A stretch of DNA of 64,000 bases from Streptomyces sp. NBC_00459 (GTDB taxonomy: Bacteria > Actinomycetota > Actinomycetes > Streptomycetales > Streptomycetaceae), in the NCBI RefSeq assembly GCF_036013955.1, contig NZ_CP107903.1, positions 8,928,001 to 8,992,000 of the forward strand. Reading direction: 5' to 3'. Position numbers and translations under genes: made by a program. The first letter of the stretch is position 1, and each line of letters opens with the position of its first letter. Below the pieces are notes generated by a model, which worked only from the letters and a program-made list of their open reading frames with translations, searched no databases and was not told where the DNA came from. Of this stretch, positions 7,949 through 17,476 are shown piece after piece.

Positions 7949-9226
7949 GTGCCCGATCGTGTCCCCGTCCGTACGCCGCCGAGGTTTCGTGCCGGTCGGC
8001 TCACGCTGGAACACGTGTCGCATCTGGCGTTCTTCGTCGTCGTGGTGTCCGCGCTGCTGCAACTCACCCGGCTCAACAGCGAGTTGTGCTGGTACATCGC
8101 GACGGTCAGCGGGTTGCTCGCGCTCACCTACACGGGCGGGGTGATGCTGTGGGACCGGCTCGGGGCGGTCGGGCGTGCGAGCTGGATTCCGCTGCTCCTC
8201 GCACTGTGGGGCCTGCTTCTCTTCCTTGTCCCGGCCACGCTGACCTCCGCCTTCGTGTGGTGTGCCCTGCCGTTGGCGTGCGCCGCGCAGCGCGTCCTGG
8301 ACCGCCGGTTCGCGACCGCTGCGCTCGCCCTGATCACCCTTGTCCTCGTCACGGCACTGGTCGGGGCCGACGGCCGGTTCCTGATCGACGCGGTGCTGGT
8401 GCCCGTGGCGGCCGTCTGGGGCACCGTCGCCCTCTACCGCGCCCAGCAACGGGACGCCGAGGCACGCCGGCGTCTCGTCGAGGAACTGCGCGACACGCGT
8501 GACCTCGTCGCCCGGCAGCAGCGCCGGGCGGGGGTGCTGGACGAGCGGACGCGCATCGCCCGCGATCTGCACGACACGCTCGCCCAGGAACTCGCCGGCG
8601 GGCTGATGCTGCTCCAGGCCGCCGAGCGCGACTGGGACGACCGCCCCGACGTGGCCCGTACCCGCGTGCGCGCGGTCGCCGACGGCCTGGGCACCAACCT
8701 CACCGAGACCCGCCGTATGATCCGGGACCTCACCCCGTCCGCCGTCGCCGAGACCGGCCTCGAAGGCGCGCTGCGCGTGCTGTGCGCCCGCTCCCAGGCC
8801 GACGGGACCGCGGCCCGGGTACGGTTCCGGTCGGTCGGCGACCCCCAGCCCGTCCTCGACGAACACGCCGCCACCACCCTGTTCCGGGTCGCGCAGAGCA
8901 CCCTGGCGAACATCCGTGAACACGCCCACGCGGTGAACGTGCAGGTCACCCTCAGCAGGCAGCAGCTCGACCGGGTGGACCTCGAAGTCAGCGACGACGG
9001 TGTCGGGTTCGACCCTGCCGAGGTCCTCGCGCGTACGTCGCAGGGCCCGGGCCGCGGCTTCGGACTGCCCGCGGCGCGGGCCAGGCTGCGCGAGTACGGG
9101 GGTGACCTGGACGTCAGCGGCGCGCCGGGCCGGGGCACCCGGATCCGGGCCACGGTCTTGGCGCGGCCCCGGACCCAGCCGGCTGCCGGACCCGTCGCGC
9201 CCGTCCCCACGGCTCCCGCCCGATGA
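7949..9226 (+). CDS. Sensor histidine kinase, NarL-type two-component system
   Basis: A 425-residue membrane kinase. About five hydrophobic segments fill residues 20-165. A HisKA_3 dimerisation domain follows, with ERTRIARDLHDTLAQELAG and phosphoacceptor His208. The HATPase domain begins around residue 300 (FRVAQSTLANIREHAHA), with the G1 box DDGVGFDP and glycine-rich GRGFGLPAARARL. The GTG start has AAGGGG upstream. The stop overlaps the response-regulator start as ATGA, marking an operon. The stimulus cannot be predicted; the small membrane sensor lacks any obvious extracellular domain. Confidence 0.93.
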   Translation: MPDRVPVRTPPRFRAGRLTLEHVSHLAFFVVVVSALLQLTRLNSELCWYIATVSGLLALTYTGGVMLWDRLGAVGRASWIPLLLALWGLLLFLVPATLTSAFVWCALPLACAAQRVLDRRFATAALALITLVLVTALVGADGRFLIDAVLVPVAAVWGTVALYRAQQRDAEARRRLVEELRDTRDLVARQQRRAGVLDERTRIARDLHDTLAQELAGGLMLLQAAERDWDDRPDVARTRVRAVADGLGTNLTETRRMIRDLTPSAVAETGLEGALRVLCARSQADGTAARVRFRSVGDPQPVLDEHAATTLFRVAQSTLANIREHAHAVNVQVTLSRQQLDRVDLEVSDDGVGFDPAEVLARTSQGPGRGFGLPAARARLREYGGDLDVSGAPGRGTRIRATVLARPRTQPAAGPVAPVPTAPAR

Positions 9227-9888
9227 CCACGGACCCGCCAGGCCCGGCCGAGCCGCTGCGTGTCCTGATCGCGGACGACCACGCCGTCGTACGGGCCGGT
9301 CTGCGCGCGCTGCTGGAGGGTGAACCCGGTATCGAGGTGATCGCCGAGGCCGGCAGCGGTGAGGAGGCTGTCGCCCTGATCGCCCGGATGCTGCCCGATG
9401 TCGCGCTGATGGACCTCCGCTTCGGGAGTCCTGGGGGCGGGATCGACGGGATCGAGGCGATCCGCCGGCTCGCCGCCGAGGCGCCCGGTGTGGCGGTGGT
9501 GATGTTGACCAGCTATGCCGGACGGGCCGACGTGGTGCGGGCGTTGGAGGCGGGAGCCCGGGGCTATGTGCTCAAGGCGGGCGCGCCCGAGGAGTTGTTC
9601 CGCGCGGTGCGCGGGGCCGCCGCCGGGGCGCTGGGACTGGCACCGGAGATCGTCGGTGAACTCGTCGGGCAAGTGGTCAGCCCGGAGCAGGAGTTGAGCG
9701 GGCGCGAGGTCGAGGTCGTACGGCTGATGGCCGAGGGGCTCAGCAACCGGGCCATCGCCGGGGCGCTGTTCCTCAGTGAGGCGACCGTCAAGACGCATCT
9801 CGTGCGTGTCTACCGCAAGCTCAGGGTCGACAACAGGGCGGCGGCGGTCTCGGAGGCCGTGCGCCGGGGCGTACTCGAACTGACCTGA
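9223..9888 (+). CDS. NarL/LuxR family response regulator
   Basis: A 221-residue regulator. The receiver domain starts with RVLIADDHAVVRAGLRALL, has phosphoacceptor Asp64 in ALMDLRFG and a lysine in YVLKAGAP. The C-terminal LuxR helix-turn-helix is LSGREVEVVRLMAEGLSNRA followed by EATVKTHLVRVYRKL. Phosphorylation by the coupled kinase would drive DNA binding. The ATG overlaps the kinase stop. The targets are unknown; the caspase operon lies just beyond the convergent DUF2235 gene, but no binding site links them. Confidence 0.93.
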   Translation: MTTDPPGPAEPLRVLIADDHAVVRAGLRALLEGEPGIEVIAEAGSGEEAVALIARMLPDVALMDLRFGSPGGGIDGIEAIRRLAAEAPGVAVVMLTSYAGRADVVRALEAGARGYVLKAGAPEELFRAVRGAAAGALGLAPEIVGELVGQVVSPEQELSGREVEVVRLMAEGLSNRAIAGALFLSEATVKTHLVRVYRKLRVDNRAAAVSEAVRRGVLELT

Positions 9889-9910
9889 CGCGGACGGGGA
9901 GCCGTAGAGG

Positions 9911-9943
9911 CGCCAGGTGTCCTGCGGTCGTCAGCCCCTGGCG
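9911..9943. terminator. Possible convergent terminator hairpin
   Basis: Arms CGCCAGG and CCTGGCG (7 bp) enclose 19 bases between the response-regulator stop and the 3' end of the convergent DUF2235 gene; the right arm covers the last DUF2235 codons. There is no T-run, as is common in GC-rich actinomycetes. Confidence 0.35.
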
Positions 9944-10992
9944 GTGAGCCAGTCCTCGTCCGCCCGGACAGCCGTCTCCGGGATGCGTGATCCGTATTCC
10001 CGGAACTCGTCGACGCGGGCGAGGACGCTCGCGTGCACCCGGGCGTGCGGAGGCAGCCGACGGCGCCGGTAGGTCAGCAGGGCCCAGACCCAGCCCATCC
10101 TGTGCACCTTGCCCAGCGCGTCCTTGAGGTCGACCGTCACTTCGTGCCGGTAGGCCCCGGGCTTCAGCAGAAGGCCCTTGCCGTCCGGGGCCAGGGCGCC
10201 GTCCACGACCCACTTGAGGGCGATCGTGGCGAGACGAGGGTCGTCCTCGAAGGTGCCGCCGACGTCCGAGTGGACTCCCGCGAACCACACCTGCTCGACG
10301 CTGTCCGGCAGCGTCGGCCGCTCGCCCGAAGTGACCAGGTACTCGCGGTAGGGAGTGCGTTTCTCGTCGATGGAGACCGCGTGCCGGACCCGGAGGGCAT
10401 TGGGGACCTGGCGGGTGTGCGGCCAGCGCAGGTTCCAGCGCAGGATGCCGGCCGCCTTCACGGAGTCCCAGATGCCCAGGTACTCGACCGGGATACCGGT
10501 CCGGGCCTCCACCTCGATGCTGAACGTGCCAGCGAAACGGTGGAGTTGGGCCCAGTCGTCCGCGGTGAAGGTCTTGTTCCTGGCGTAGACCGACACGGCG
10601 TACGGGACGAGGTTCTCCAGACCGGGCCGCAGCAGACCGATCGCCTTGAGCATGCCGGTGAGCGCGCGGGCCGTGTACGCGCCCCGGCTGAAGCCGAACA
10701 CGTAGATGTGGTCGCCCGGTTCGTAGTGCCGCATCAGATACGTGTACGCCTCGGCGAGGTTGACCCTGATCCCGGAGCCGAGGGCGAGCCCGAAGAGTTT
10801 CGACAGCCGGCGGCCCACGGGGGTCCAGGCGCCCGCCGCGGAGAACGTGCCGACACCGGGGTCGTAGTACGCGATCTGCCGGGCGGGGTCGGAGAGGTCC
10901 AGCATCTCGTAGAGCCGCACGACGTTCGTGTTGCCCTTCGCCCTGAGCTGGTTGCCCGTGCCGTCCAGACAGATGACGAGGTTCTTGGCCAT
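9931..10992 (-). CDS. DUF2235 domain-containing alpha/beta-hydrolase-like protein
   Basis: A 353-residue DUF2235 protein. It opens with MAKNLVICLDGTGNQLRAKG, and the nucleophile elbow VFGFSRGAYTARALTG puts the serine at residue 102. Later family landmarks are VPYAVSVYARNK, DSVEQVWFAGVHSDVGGTF and LKWVVDGAL. The family shares its fold with Tle1-type phospholipase effectors of type VI secretion, and many members are uncharacterised serine hydrolases. The ATG chosen has GAGG upstream; a further ATG 12 codons earlier is less likely. It is transcribed away from the caspase operon across a 112-base AT-rich gap. A lipase or esterase role next to a caspase is an inference. Confidence 0.85.
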   Translation of the reverse strand: MAKNLVICLDGTGNQLRAKGNTNVVRLYEMLDLSDPARQIAYYDPGVGTFSAAGAWTPVGRRLSKLFGLALGSGIRVNLAEAYTYLMRHYEPGDHIYVFGFSRGAYTARALTGMLKAIGLLRPGLENLVPYAVSVYARNKTFTADDWAQLHRFAGTFSIEVEARTGIPVEYLGIWDSVKAAGILRWNLRWPHTRQVPNALRVRHAVSIDEKRTPYREYLVTSGERPTLPDSVEQVWFAGVHSDVGGTFEDDPRLATIALKWVVDGALAPDGKGLLLKPGAYRHEVTVDLKDALGKVHRMGWVWALLTYRRRRLPPHARVHASVLARVDEFREYGSRIPETAVRADEDWLTARG

Positions 10993-11021
10993 GGCGGGCC
11001 TCACCTTCACTGCCGTATGCC

Positions 11022-11050
11022 AGGACATACAGGGTATTCAGAAATATAAT
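11022..11050 (+). promoter_or_regulatory. Consensus-like promoter for the caspase operon
   Basis: A perfect TATAAT at 11045-11050 lies 17 bases after AGGACA (11022-11027, four of six matches to TTGACA), inside an AT-rich island. It points toward the caspase gene, whose GGAGG and ATG follow about 50 bases later. Confidence 0.6.
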
Positions 11051-11104
11051 AAGAGAAATGCTGTCAATGGGCATGCTCGGGAGCGGTGGTGTTCCGGAGG
11101 ATCC

Positions 11105-12289
11105 ATGGCCGGTTCAGTGATCCATCTCGAAGAGGCGGCCGACCCGCCGCGCACCCACGCGCTGGTCGTCGGAGTCGGCAAGTACCCGCACCTCGCCGGC
11201 GGCGAGTCACCGGTCGCCGACTCCGACGGGATGCGTCAGCTCAGCTCACCCCCGGTCTCGGCCCGCGCCTTCGCCACCTGGCTGCTCGCCGAGTACAACG
11301 ACCCCGAACGCCCGCTCGGCAGCGTGGCCCTGCTGCTCAGCGAGGAGCACCCCACACCGTTCACCGACCCCCGTACGCAGACCGACCACGATGTCGACGA
11401 GGCCACCATCGACAACCTCGTCGCCGCGGTCGCCGACTGGTACGACCGGGGCGACAGCCACGTCGACAACCGGCTCCTCTTCTACTTCTGCGGACACGGC
11501 GTCTCCCAGGGCGAGGACATGGCGCTGCTCGCCGCCGACATCTTCGCCGACCACCACAACCCCCTCAACGGAGCACTGGACTTCGCCGGCCTGATGAACG
11601 GGCTCAAGCGCTGCAAGGCCGGCCAGCAGGTGTTCTTCGTCGACGCCTGCCGCTCCAACTCCGATGTCCTGATCGAGAGTTCGGGCACCCGGTTCGCCGG
11701 CCGCACCCCGCTCGGCGCCGGCGCGCGCCCGCTGGACCTGCCCCGGCGTTTCCACATCCCGTACTACGCCACCCTGGCAGGCGACCGCTCGCACGCCCGC
11801 CCCGGACAGGTCAGCCTGTTCACCGAGGCGCTGCTGAAGAGCCTCGCGGGTGCCGCCAGCGACGATCCCGAGGGCGACTGGCGGGTCAACACCTCCCAAC
11901 TCCTCACAGCCATCGACCACTTCATGCACCAGCCGCGCTTCGCCGGAGCCGTCTCGGGCGTCCAGGTCCCCTCCGTCGGTGAACTGCCCGTCTTCGTCCT
12001 CCACCAACTGCCCGGCACCCCGGTCGTCCCGGTGTACGTCGGCTGCGACCCGGCCGAGGACAACGCCGAGGCCGAGTTCGTGTGCCGGGAGGACGGTCAG
12101 GGCGGCCGGGAGCGGCTGCGCCGGCCGCCGGTCGACAACAGCGCGGACGACTCCGAGAACGAGTGGGCCATCGAACTCGGCTTCGGCAACTACGTCTTCG
12201 AGGCACATCTCGGCAACGACGAGGTGCGGACCAAGCCGGTCACCGTGCGACCGGTGTTCCGGCGCGTGCAGTTGGGGAAGCCGTCATGA
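11105..12289 (+). CDS. Caspase-like (C14) cysteine peptidase
   Basis: A 394-residue protein of the caspase/metacaspase clan. The N-terminal peptidase domain opens with THALVVGVGKYPHLAGG. The catalytic dyad is visible as FYFCGHGVSQGED (His131) and VFFVDACRSNS (Cys182), with the conserved acid before the cysteine. Residues ~275-394 form a separate beta-rich tail (VYVGCDPAEDNAEAEFVCR, GFGNYVFEAHLGN) that may be a regulatory or recognition module. GGAGG precedes the ATG by five bases. The stop overlaps the next gene as ATGA. Bacterial caspases often act as proteolytic effectors or signalling proteases in conflict and cell-death systems; the trigger and substrates here are unknown. Confidence 0.9.
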   Translation: MAGSVIHLEEAADPPRTHALVVGVGKYPHLAGGESPVADSDGMRQLSSPPVSARAFATWLLAEYNDPERPLGSVALLLSEEHPTPFTDPRTQTDHDVDEATIDNLVAAVADWYDRGDSHVDNRLLFYFCGHGVSQGEDMALLAADIFADHHNPLNGALDFAGLMNGLKRCKAGQQVFFVDACRSNSDVLIESSGTRFAGRTPLGAGARPLDLPRRFHIPYYATLAGDRSHARPGQVSLFTEALLKSLAGAASDDPEGDWRVNTSQLLTAIDHFMHQPRFAGAVSGVQVPSVGELPVFVLHQLPGTPVVPVYVGCDPAEDNAEAEFVCREDGQGGRERLRRPPVDNSADDSENEWAIELGFGNYVFEAHLGNDEVRTKPVTVRPVFRRVQLGKPS

Positions 12290-13569
12290 GCACCGGCCTG
12301 CGGATCACCGTGACACTGAGCCTCCACGAGTCCGACCTGCCCGACGGGGCGAAGGTCGTCGGCGACATCTACCCGACCGACGGCGCCGGCAGCGCCCACC
12401 GGGGCGTCCTCTTCCCCTGCGGGACCACGGCACCGGCCGCCCGCTACGAGGTCGACCCCGGGCACTACCTCGTGTCCGCCACGCTGCCCTCCGGCGTCGT
12501 GCTGTCCAAGGACGCCGAGGCGAGCGAGGGCAAGGACACCCACGTGACGCTGTGCACCGCACGCTCGCCCTACGAGTCCCACTCCTGGCAGTACCTCATG
12601 GGCAACATCGAGTCGTACGGCGCCTACCACGACGACGAGACGATCCCGGTGCCCCGCTCCCTGGGATCGCGCTCCGGGGTGTGGGCGACGGGCGGGGTGG
12701 TGCCGCCGGGCAGCGCGGTCTGGGTCGGCGATCCGAAGCCGGAGGGCTGGCACTTCGCCACCATGCTCGCCCTGACCGACGGCCCCTCGCCGGAACCGAT
12801 CGCCCTCGACCTGGCCCGCTCCGCGCCGCACACCGTGCCCAGCCTCGACCTGGGCGACGCCGCCGCCCGCCTCTACCGCTTCGGCCCGCAAGGCCCGGTC
12901 GACGAACAGGGCACCTCCACCCTTCAAGGGCCCACGGGCCGACGGCAGTTCCTCGTCGTCTCGATGACCGGCGCAGAGTACGTCGTCACCCTCCCCGCGC
13001 CCTGGGGGAACGCGCAGATCGAGGTGCTCGTCAACGAACGCCAGAGCCCGACCGGCAGCACCGTATCCGTCACCGTCCGCGACAGCCGGGTGGGGCCCGC
13101 TCTCGGCTATATGGCCCGGGGCGCCTTCGACACGGCGGCGGCGCTGGTCAAGGACGCCGAGGAACTGCTCTACGCCAAGATGGAGAACCCCCTCGCCGCG
13201 GTGGCCGGCGCCTATGTCCTGGTCGGCAGCGAGCTCACCGAGCGACGGCACCGATGGGACGCCTGGCTCGATCATCTGCGCCGCGAGTGCCCCTGGCTGA
13301 GCGACGGATCGCTGCTGTGGGGCATGCGTCATCTGCGCCGCGCCCACACCGAGACCGAACTGCGCGCGGCGCGGGACGCGCTCGTCGAGGCCTTCGACCG
13401 CGGCGTGCCGGTCTTCACCCTGGGCCTGAGCCGCCTCATCCACGGCCTCTCCGAGTTCCCCGACGACCCGGAGTGCGTCACCCGCCTCGACCAGGCCCGT
13501 CTGCTGTCCTACCGCGTGGACATGCGCGAGCCGTTCGTGATCGTCGGGCTGCGAGGAGTGCCCGAGTAG
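12286..13569 (+). CDS. Unrecognised protein of the caspase operon, two-domain architecture
   Basis: A 427-residue protein I do not recognise. The first ~270 residues look all-beta, with repeated edge-strand patterns: RITVTLSLHESDLPDGAKVV, RYEVDPGHYLVSATLPSG, FLVVSMTGAEYVVTLPAP and STVSVTVRDSR. The last ~150 are helical and leucine/arginine rich (NPLAAVAGAYVLVGSEL, RRHRWDAWLDHLRREC, TELRAARDALVEAFDRG), suggesting a repeat-type helical scaffold. There is no signal peptide, membrane segment or catalytic motif. It is translationally coupled to the caspase (ATGA) and precedes the MBL gene by 16 bases. A sensor or adaptor role for the caspase is the simplest guess. The beta-sandwich start resembles the caspase tail in style. 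Confidence 0.8.
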   Translation: MSTGLRITVTLSLHESDLPDGAKVVGDIYPTDGAGSAHRGVLFPCGTTAPAARYEVDPGHYLVSATLPSGVVLSKDAEASEGKDTHVTLCTARSPYESHSWQYLMGNIESYGAYHDDETIPVPRSLGSRSGVWATGGVVPPGSAVWVGDPKPEGWHFATMLALTDGPSPEPIALDLARSAPHTVPSLDLGDAAARLYRFGPQGPVDEQGTSTLQGPTGRRQFLVVSMTGAEYVVTLPAPWGNAQIEVLVNERQSPTGSTVSVTVRDSRVGPALGYMARGAFDTAAALVKDAEELLYAKMENPLAAVAGAYVLVGSELTERRHRWDAWLDHLRRECPWLSDGSLLWGMRHLRRAHTETELRAARDALVEAFDRGVPVFTLGLSRLIHGLSEFPDDPECVTRLDQARLLSYRVDMREPFVIVGLRGVPE

Positions 13570-13585
13570 CGCGAGGGAGACCGCG

Positions 13586-14629
13586 ATGATCCGCTTCACG
13601 ATGATGCCCGGCGAGGACGGCGACTGCCTGCTCCTGGAATACGGCGACGACACGTTCGTCCGGCGGATCCTGGTCGACGGCGGTCGCGCGGGCACGTATC
13701 CGCTGATCAAGCCGGTGCTCGCCGGCCTCGACGGACTGGTCGACCTCCTGGTCGTCACGCATGTCGACCAGGACCACATCCTCGGAGTGCTCGCCCTGCT
13801 GGACGATCCGGAACGCTCGGTGGAGATCGGGGACGTGTGGTTCAACGGCTTCGACCACCTGCTCGACACCGAGGGGTTCGGCGCGCAGGACGGCGAGAAG
13901 CTCACCAGCGCGCTGCTGGCGCAGAAGGTGCCCTGGAACGACGCCTTCGGCGGACGCGGAGCGGAGGTCGGGCGGCAGCTCGGGTGGTTCGACGACGGTT
14001 CCACGATGGAGGTGCTCTCGCCCGACCGGCGACAACTGGAACGGCTGGCCCCGGTGTGGGTGAAGGAGTGTGCCGCCCACGGACTGATCCCGGGCCGGGA
14101 CCCGGACGAGCCGCCCGCAGTCCCCGGTTTCGAGCACTTCGGCGGTGCCGTGGACGTCGAGCGCCTCGCCGCCACGCCGTTCAAGGCGGACACCTCACCG
14201 ACGAACGTCACCAGCATCGGACTGCTCTTCGAGTTCGAGGACCGGCGGATCATCCTCACCGGCGACGCGGACGACCGCAGGCTCGTCGACTCGATAAGGC
14301 CCCGGGCCGAGGCGGCGGGCGGGCGGCTCCACGTCGACGTCCTGAAGGTCGCCCACCACGGCAGCGGTCACAACCTCTCCAACGATCTCCTGGACCTCCT
14401 CGACTGCGACCGCTATCTGATCTCCACGAGCGGTGCCCGGCACGACCACCCCGACGACATCGCCATGTCCCGGATCCTCCAGCACGGCGGAGCCCGCAAG
14501 GAGATCGTCTTCAACTACCGGGACCGTGCCGCGCTCTGGGACGTCACCTCCCTCAAGAACCGCTTCGGCTACACGGTGACAGCGCCGGCGCCGGACGCGC
14601 AGGACGGCCTGGTGACCTTCGAACTCTGA
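13586..14629 (+). CDS. ComEC/Rec2-type metallo-beta-lactamase fold hydrolase
   Basis: A 347-residue soluble MBL-fold protein. The metal motif is THVDQDHILG (residues 58-67), the H-x-D-x-D-H form seen in the ComEC/Rec2 MBL clade rather than H-x-H-x-D-H. Further landmarks are ILTGDADDRRL, KVAHHGSGHN and STSGARHDHPDD, which complete a two-metal site. The N-terminus MIRFTMMPGEDGDCLLLEYG is typical of stand-alone members. No membrane segments are present, so it is not a DNA-uptake channel. GAGGGAG precedes the ATG. As the third gene of the caspase operon it may be a nuclease or phosphodiesterase effector, or may degrade a signal; this is inference from family and context. Confidence 0.88.
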   Translation: MIRFTMMPGEDGDCLLLEYGDDTFVRRILVDGGRAGTYPLIKPVLAGLDGLVDLLVVTHVDQDHILGVLALLDDPERSVEIGDVWFNGFDHLLDTEGFGAQDGEKLTSALLAQKVPWNDAFGGRGAEVGRQLGWFDDGSTMEVLSPDRRQLERLAPVWVKECAAHGLIPGRDPDEPPAVPGFEHFGGAVDVERLAATPFKADTSPTNVTSIGLLFEFEDRRIILTGDADDRRLVDSIRPRAEAAGGRLHVDVLKVAHHGSGHNLSNDLLDLLDCDRYLISTSGARHDHPDDIAMSRILQHGGARKEIVFNYRDRAALWDVTSLKNRFGYTVTAPAPDAQDGLVTFEL

Positions 14630-14655
14630 CACCGGGGATCACTCGGATGGCGGCC

Positions 14656-14671
14656 CCGCCTCGACAGGCGG
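14656..14671 (+). terminator. Small hairpin between the MBL and cupin genes
   Basis: CCGCCT and AGGCGG pair around CGAC, 26 bases after the MBL stop. There is no T-run. It may end the caspase operon or be a leader hairpin of the cupin gene. Confidence 0.3.
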
Positions 14672-14728
14672 ACGATGGAGGAGAACAAGGGGGCCGACAG
14701 CCATGGAGGGGATTGGGAGGCAGCGGAC

Positions 14729-15094
14729 ATGCTGGAGATCAAGACGGTCGAGAAGCCGGACGAGCGGCGTGACTTCCCCCGGGGACACCTCGAAGCCGTA
14801 CACATGACAGGCCTCGACTTCGCCGTGGGAACCTTCGAACCGGGCTGGCGCTGGTCCGAGTCCGTAGGGCCCATCGTCGGCACGAAGAGCTGCGAGATCC
14901 ACCACAACGGTTACGTCGTCCAGGGCCGAATGCACATCACGATGGACGACGGCGGCGAGGGCGAAGTGGGCCCCGGCGACGTCTTCGTGTGCCCGGCCGG
15001 GCACGACGCGTGGGTCGTCGGCGACGAACAGGTCATCGTCTACGACTTCGCGGGAGGCATGGCACAGGAGTACGCGAAGGCACCGGGAAGCTGA
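14729..15094 (+). CDS. Cupin domain-containing protein
   Basis: A 121-residue single-domain cupin. The conserved beta-barrel is seen in CEIHHNGYVVQGRMHITMDD (cupin motif 1 region) and VGPGDVFVCPAGHDAWVVGD (motif 2). The ATG was chosen for the GGGAGG eight bases upstream; an ATG 18 codons earlier is possible but gives an unlikely N-terminus. Small cupins bind a metal or small molecule and may be isomerases, epimerases or sensors; no specific function can be read. A 99-base gap with a hairpin separates it from the caspase operon, so membership in that operon is uncertain. It converges on the CoxE-like gene with nine bases between stops. Confidence 0.85.
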   Translation: MLEIKTVEKPDERRDFPRGHLEAVHMTGLDFAVGTFEPGWRWSESVGPIVGTKSCEIHHNGYVVQGRMHITMDDGGEGEVGPGDVFVCPAGHDAWVVGDEQVIVYDFAGGMAQEYAKAPGS

Positions 15095-15103
15095 CCGCCG
15101 GTT

Positions 15104-16479
15104 TCACACGGGGAGCAACCGGCTGATCAGCGCGCCGAGTTGGAGGGCGTTGCGGCACTCGCGCATCTCCACCAGCTCGGCGTACTCGGGCGCCGCGGAG
15201 TCGCCCGTGCCCCACTGGGACCGCGCCTCGGGATTCAACCAGTGGACGCGGCGGGCCCGTTCGGCCAGCTGTCGTACCGCGGGCAGATTCGGGTCGCTCA
15301 TGTTCGTACGGGCGTCACCCAGCACGAACACGGTCGTACGCGGTCCGACCGCGTCGGCGTACCGTTCCGTGAACTCGCCCAGCGCGACGCCGTAGTCACT
15401 GCTGCCGTGCCACCCCGTCAGGGTCGCCTCCGCGCGGATGCGGGCGCCCAGCCCCTCGGCGTCGGCGGCGCCGTGCACCAGCAGGCCGGTCACCTCGTCC
15501 ACACGATTGACGAAGGCGAACACGCGGACCTTGCTGAACTGGTCGTGCAGCGCCTGCACCAGCAGCATCGTGAAGTCGGAGAACCCGGCCACCGAGCCCG
15601 ACACATCGCACAGCAGCACCAGTTCGGGCCGGGCGGGCCGGCGCCGGCGCAGCACGGGCCGCATCGGCACGCCGCCCGTCGACAGCGAAGCGCGCACCGT
15701 GCGGCGCAGGTCGATCGAGCCACGCGCGGCCTTGCGGCGACGAGCCGCCAGCCGGGTGGCCAGCTTGCGCGCGAGCGGCTGAACAGCCCTGCGCAACTCG
15801 GCCAGTTGGGTGCGGCCGGCGAGCAGGAAGTCCACCCGGTCGGCGGTCGGCGCCACCGCCCGCCGGGCGATCTCGTCCCGGCCGCGCCGCTCGGCCACCC
15901 GGCGCCGCGCCTCCGCGCCGACGAGCCGCCTGAACTCCTCGATGCGCCGCCGGATCTCGTCGTCGAGCAACCGGTCCGCGAACCCGGTCTCCCCGCCGCC
16001 CTCCCGGAGGCTCGTCCGCACCCGGGCCAACAGGGTCTGCGGCCGGATCCGGTCCAGCGTCTGGTACGCCGACCAGCCGTCCGACCCCGGCGAGGATCCG
16101 TACCCGCCGAATCCGTCGACCGCCTCGGCGGCCAGCCGGGCAAGCAGCGCCCGGTCGTTCGCGGCCAGCGCGGCGGCGAGCCGGTCGCGCAGCTCGTCCC
16201 GCTCCGCCTGCTCGGTGCCGGGGGCTCCGACACCCCGGGGAAAGTACAGGTCGAAGACGGGGTCGAACACCGGGCGCTGGTCCGTGCCGTGCAGCAGGGT
16301 CGCGGCCAGCCCTTCGCGCAGCAACTCCCGGTCGGCGAAGCCGAGTACGGCCACCGCCCGGGCCGCGTCCACGGTCTCCCCGGTGCCGATCCGTACCCCG
16401 TGCGAACGCAGCGCCGCGACGAGCCCTGTCAGCCGTTCGGCGACGTCGGCATCCGAACCGCCTTGGTCCGACCGCGTGT

Positions 16480-16483
<4 letters not shown>
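15104..16483 (-). CDS. CoxE-like VWA domain protein
   Basis: A 459-residue protein. A long helical N-terminal part (RLTGLVAALRSHGVRIGTGE, then arginine-rich helices to about residue 270) leads to a C-terminal von Willebrand factor A domain with the MIDAS sequence LLCDVSGSVAGFSDF and later TTVFVLGDARTN. The arrangement matches CoxE and related partners of MoxR ATPases. The GTG start overlaps the MoxR stop as GTGA. Together they probably form a chaperone-like complex that remodels or inserts cofactors into a client protein. No carbon monoxide dehydrogenase genes are in the window, so the client is unknown. Confidence 0.9.
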
Positions 16484-17376
<893 letters not shown>

Positions 17377-17438
17377 TATCTAAGCGCTTGTTCACCACAC
17401 CTGTCACGCACGAATCCTCGCGACGGCCCTCCACGGCC

Positions 17439-17466
17439 GGGGCCGGTCGTCGCGGTGGCCGGCCCC
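17439..17466 (-). terminator. Hairpin terminator after lutC
   Basis: Perfect 8-bp arms GGGGCCGG and CCGGCCCC enclose a 12-base loop, just downstream of the lutC stop and before the MoxR gene. It probably ends the lactate/rhamnose transcript. Confidence 0.5.
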
Positions 17467-17476
17467 TCGAGCCCGT

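Noticed and set aside
13758..13769. MBL protein lacking the second histidine of H-x-H-x-D-H, which could suggest an inactive enzyme
   Set aside because: H-x-D-x-D-H is the normal form in the ComEC/Rec2 MBL clade, and the other metal motifs are intact.
12190..14259. A 689-residue minus-strand frame across the caspase operon
   Set aside because: It is antisense to three well-supported genes, has no family motifs, and reflects the GC-rich third-position pattern.
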